Shown here: positions 6,763 through 9,096 of the stretch, one piece after another
Layout of the letters: every line of letters starts with the position of its first letter
Position numbering within the stretch: position 1 is the stretch's first letter
Position numbers and translations under genes: made by a program
From: Thiomargarita sp.
Lineage (GTDB): Bacteria > Pseudomonadota > Gammaproteobacteria > Beggiatoales > Beggiatoaceae
DNA: 9,096 bases
Reading direction: 5' to 3'
NCBI GenBank assembly: GCA_030618965.1
Contig: JAUXCJ010000018.1
Location: 1-9,096, forward strand
Notes under the pieces: generated by a model
Told to the model about the DNA's origin: nothing
Database searches by the model: none
The model's input: only the letters and a program-made list of their open reading frames with translations

Positions 6763-8658
6763 TCAGGCAATTTGAATTACTTCAGCCTTACGCCGAACAA
6801 CATTCTCACATTTTACCCCTGGGCGTATTAAAGTTGCGACAACATTCGTCCTACCCTTGCTAACTGCTTGTTGCCCCACTACATTATGTTCTTCTAAGCG
6901 TATGTATTCATTAGGCTTAGAGACAATTAGAGAAACCTTGTTATTAGTTAATTGTTGAATAGCACTATCCAAACGCTGATAATGTGTCACAGGCTGATTG
7001 AGCTTCAAACAATTTGCTACTACATTAGTCACAAAGGTGCAAGTATCAACGGTGGTATCCAGCGCATCTAATCCAGCTTCATCCACCGATCTCATACTCC
7101 TTAATTGGATTTTGATTTGGTTAATCGTCTTGTTTTCTAGTGGTATCGGGTCTGGTATCGGGTCTGGTATCGGATCTGGTATTGGCTTTGGTATCGGATC
7201 TGGAATTACTATTTCTTCTTCCTTTTTCTTTAAATAATCATCAACTTTTGATTGAATTCTCTTATCCAGAGTATTTTGGAATACCTGATTTATATGGGCA
7301 TCTGCTTTCACCAGTCTTGTTAATGTCTCATTTTGTTGTTGTGAGAATTTTTCTAACTCTAAATATTTATCAAGGAGTTTTTTAACATCTTTTTTAACCT
7401 TTTCAAAGTCCTCTTTGGATACATAATCAACAGAGGCAGGAGTTGGAGATGGGGCTGATACAGTAGGAGTTGGCGTATTTAGTTCGTTAGTTTGTAAATA
7501 ATCCGCTCTTTTCTCACGATTTTCCTTTCTAACACCTGCCTGATTATGTGGGGTTATGTTATTTCTTCTTGACGCACCATTGCTAGGTTTCGTTGGTTTC
7601 GAGCTAAACCAATTAGCTATTGTACCGAATATAGTAGGAGTCTGATTTTTTGGTAATTTATTTGAATCATCACCACAATTATCTCCATCCCCATCTTCGT
7701 CTGAAGAAGGATGCTCATTCCTTTCTATTATTATCAAAACCAACAAACCAGCGAGTATGATAAAAATAATTGCCACGATTAATTTCCATGGGAAAGGTTC
7801 AGGTCTTTCCTTCGCGTGCTCCAGATTTGCATTTTTTTTAGCCCTTTCTGCTTGTTCCCTGGCCCTTTCCGCAGTTTTCTTTTTTTCCGCTTCAATACCA
7901 TTCAAAAATTTTTGGGAATGATATGCAAAATCTAGATAAAATTCTCTATGTTCATTGTTAGCTTGCGAAAAATATCCAGCGAATTCAAAATATTGTTGTA
8001 CTCTTATCCATTCTATCAGTTTGGCAATCTCAGTAATTGGTGCTGCTTGATCGGGCTTAATAAAACGAGATAGCGCTTTAAGATCATCCTCATTAAAAGA
8101 AGAATTATTTTTTAATAAATAATGGATTCTGTATATCTTATATTGTTTATTATCCTTTCCTGTCCATGATTGCTCAACACCTGTTTGAATAAGAAAACGT
8201 ATGAAATTGGGGTCAGCAAAACCACCACCATCTTCCTTTTTCTGTTCATCAATTAACGGTTGCACCCATTTTTGTCTAGCATTCTCCCAACTACATGAAT
8301 TCGTTTTAGACCAAATGCTGTTATCTATACTTTCTGTACAAGATGCGTTTTCATCACCATCTAATGTAGACTTATTTTTTATTTTAACGCCTCGATTATC
8401 CTTTTCAAACTCAAATCCCCCCCGCAATGCAAGCCACTTGTTGGGCGACGCGCTAACAATTTGAAACCGATAAGAGCCAGGCTTTATTTTCGACGTAGGC
8501 AATACCCATTGCCCACTACTCTGCTTCTGCATAACAAAAACATAATAAATTACATCAGGTTCAGTAGCATAACTCGCAGAAAAACTCAGCCCCCACAATA
8601 ACACTCCCGTAATCACCATTACAGATAAAAAATTAATCTTTCTAATAGCTTGTATCAC
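6763..8658 (-). CDS. Envelope-anchored coiled-coil protein with GrpE-like C-terminus (631 aa)
   Basis: The GTG start at 8658 is preceded by a strong GGAGAAGG. Layout: signal peptide (1 to about 31, SFSASYA then TEP); extracytoplasmic domain (32 to about 250) with C107 and C122 as a possible disulfide; a Lys/Arg/Glu-rich helix (255-285); a membrane span (292-312); an acidic patch (320-331); a disordered Pro/Thr-rich region; a coiled coil (about 412-480); five PIP repeats (487-506); and a C-terminal domain (510-631). The final part, with H591 in EEHNVV, then VVATLIRPGVK and VVRRKAEVIQ, resembles the beta domain of GrpE, the nucleotide exchange factor of Hsp70. A long coiled coil before that domain also fits GrpE. 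An Hsp70-like ATPase lies in the same window. The basic helix before the span conflicts with the positive-inside rule, so topology needs care. GrpE similarity is judged by eye. Confidence 0.8.
   Translation of the reverse strand: MIQAIRKINFLSVMVITGVLLWGLSFSASYATEPDVIYYVFVMQKQSSGQWVLPTSKIKPGSYRFQIVSASPNKWLALRGGFEFEKDNRGVKIKNKSTLDGDENASCTESIDNSIWSKTNSCSWENARQKWVQPLIDEQKKEDGGGFADPNFIRFLIQTGVEQSWTGKDNKQYKIYRIHYLLKNNSSFNEDDLKALSRFIKPDQAAPITEIAKLIEWIRVQQYFEFAGYFSQANNEHREFYLDFAYHSQKFLNGIEAEKKKTAERAREQAERAKKNANLEHAKERPEPFPWKLIVAIIFIILAGLLVLIIIERNEHPSSDEDGDGDNCGDDSNKLPKNQTPTIFGTIANWFSSKPTKPSNGASRRNNITPHNQAGVRKENREKRADYLQTNELNTPTPTVSAPSPTPASVDYVSKEDFEKVKKDVKKLLDKYLELEKFSQQQNETLTRLVKADAHINQVFQNTLDKRIQSKVDDYLKKKEEEIVIPDPIPKPIPDPIPDPIPDPIPLENKTINQIKIQLRSMRSVDEAGLDALDTTVDTCTFVTNVVANCLKLNQPVTHYQRLDSAIQQLTNNKVSLIVSKPNEYIRLEEHNVVGQQAVSKGRTNVVATLIRPGVKCENVVRRKAEVIQIA
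7141..7200 (-). repeat. Five tandem 12-bp coding repeats (D/K-PIP)
   Basis: Five exact-length 12-bp units (7141, 7153, 7165, 7177, 7189) encode DPIP four times and KPIP once. They form a stiff proline linker between the coiled coil and the GrpE-like domain. The first two units, 7141-7152 and 7153-7164, are identical, and the array is prone to copy-number change. Confidence 0.95.
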
Positions 8659-8662
8659 TATA

Positions 8663-8670
8663 CCTTCTCC
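8663..8670 (-). promoter_or_regulatory. Strong ribosome binding site for the GTG start
   Basis: GGAGAAGG on the minus strand ends 4 nt before the GTG at 8658. It is the strongest Shine-Dalgarno sequence in the window and decides this start, since no ATG is positioned correctly in frame. Confidence 0.75.
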
Positions 8671-8693
8671 ATAATAAAAATGAATAATTAATA

Positions 8694-8847
8694 ACTGATG
8701 TTACGCACTATCGTTCCCAGACAATAACTACAAGGATTATATTTAAGAAAGGATAAGGCAAAATCTAACTAAAAATGGTTTTTTATCCTTTATTAAAAGC
8801 AATCCTTGTAGTTATTCTGGATTGGATACTAGCTGCGTAACATCAGT
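8694..8847. mobile_element. MITE-like nested inverted-repeat element (154 bp)
   Basis: The terminal 14-bp arms ACTGATGTTACGCA (8694-8707) and TGCGTAACATCAGT (8834-8847) are perfect inverted repeats. Inside, 8717-8738 pairs with 8801-8820 except for a 2-nt insertion, and 8742-8756 pairs with 8783-8797 with few mismatches, so almost the whole element folds on itself. TAA flanks both sides if the ends are taken one base inward (8692-8694 and 8847-8849), consistent with a 3-bp target duplication. No transposase is present. It may be a non-autonomous or deleted insertion sequence. Its left end is 36 bp upstream of the GTG start, so it could have displaced or supplied that operon's promoter. Confidence 0.65.
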
Positions 8848-8857
8848 AACTAATGCT

Positions 8858-8890
8858 AAAAATCCGATGTCTTCAAGACATCGGATTTTT
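8858..8890. terminator. Strong bidirectional terminator-like hairpin
   Basis: AAAAATCCGATGTCTT (8858-8873) and its exact complement (8875-8890) flank a single C, giving a long stem with A/T runs at both feet. That is the classic shape of a rho-independent terminator usable in either direction. It would insulate the minus-strand operon from transcription entering from the right. The gene it terminates is not in the window. Confidence 0.75.
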
Positions 8891-9018
8891 GGTAGTCCCT
8901 AGAAAGCAATAGAGGTTGCTCAAAATGCCCCAAAAATACCCATTAAAAAAAGTGTGTTTGCCAATCCTTGATAATAGTAATTCACACGCTTTTTATTATG
9001 GGTTTTAAGTCATATCTA

Positions 9019-9096
9019 TTTTTGAATATAACTATTCGAGGATAAAGTTTTTTTTTGCAAAAAAAAACTTTATCCTCGAATAGTTATATTCAAAAA
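9019..9096. repeat. Perfect 78-bp palindrome at the window end
   Basis: The 39-nt arms 9019-9057 and 9058-9096 are exact reverse complements with no loop. The centre is T9-GC-A9, flanked by AGGATAAAG and its complement. The right arm stops at the last base, so the true palindrome may be longer. A perfect, loopless fold-back at an edge suggests an amplification or assembly chimera, though a genuine hairpin element is possible. Confidence 0.9.

Larger units (their letters stand above)
8659..9096. other. Non-coding right end of the window
   Basis: This 438-bp stretch has no convincing gene. From left to right it holds the leader of the minus-strand operon, the MITE-like element, the terminator-like hairpin, about 55 bp of plain sequence, a weak A/T-footed hairpin (about 8946-8957 with 8983-8994, one G-T wobble, 25-nt loop), and the terminal palindrome. 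No good sigma70 promoter stands out for the minus-strand operon. Confidence 0.6.

Noticed and set aside
6998..7385. Plus-strand ORFs rich in Gly-Ile-Gly-Ser opposite the PIP repeats
   Set aside because: They are antisense to the 631-aa gene, and their repeats are only the complement of its 12-bp DPIP array. They lack a credible ribosome binding site and any recognisable domain.
8946..8994. Second terminator near the right end
   Set aside because: The stem is about 11 bp with a wobble pair, mostly A-T, and has a 25-nt loop, so it is too weak to call.
8925..9008. 27-aa plus-strand ORF starting MPQKYPLKKV with AGAGG 8 nt upstream
   Set aside because: Very short, no recognisable feature, and located among repeats and hairpins. 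It could be a transposase remnant or chance.

Overview
The window is AT-rich bacterial DNA. Coding density, Shine-Dalgarno sites, signal peptides and dispersed palindromic repeats fit a Gram-negative host. The motif GGTGGGTAGAGCGATAGCG and the AAACCTGACAGGTTT palindrome resemble interspersed repeats I associate with large sulfur bacteria (Beggiatoa/Thiomargarita-type Thiotrichales) and some cyanobacteria. That assignment rests on memory, so treat it as a lean. No rRNA, tRNA, phage structural gene, transposase or CRISPR array is visible.

Layout: two convergent gene groups meet near 5580-5608. The plus-strand group has four genes: the 3' part of an Hsp70/actin-fold ATPase (to 1407); an envelope protein with signal peptide, one membrane span and a cytoplasmic coiled coil (1486-3486); a predicted winged-helix plus HEPN protein with an R-x4-H motif (3732-4451); and a helical protein ending in three 19-residue repeats (4522-5580). 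The minus-strand group, read from the right, has three tightly packed genes: an envelope coiled-coil protein whose C-terminus looks like the beta domain of GrpE (8658-6763); a membrane-anchored transglutaminase-like cysteine protein (6749-5787); and a small 57-residue membrane protein with an acidic tail (5781-5608).

How they might work together (inference): an Hsp70-like ATPase and a membrane-tethered GrpE-like exchange factor sit with two envelope-spanning coiled-coil proteins, a periplasmic cysteine peptidase or amidase fold, and a possible HEPN RNase. This could be a dedicated chaperone-gated envelope sensor or effector system, possibly a conflict or defence system. I cannot match it to a named system. 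The weakest links are the function of the 666-aa and 352-aa proteins and whether HEPN is catalytic.

The right end (8659-9096) has no convincing gene. It holds a MITE-like nested inverted repeat, a strong bidirectional terminator-like hairpin, and a perfect 78-bp palindrome that runs exactly to the last base, which may be an assembly or amplification fold-back. The left end cuts the Hsp70-like gene, whose reading frame also appears disrupted at a run of six A.
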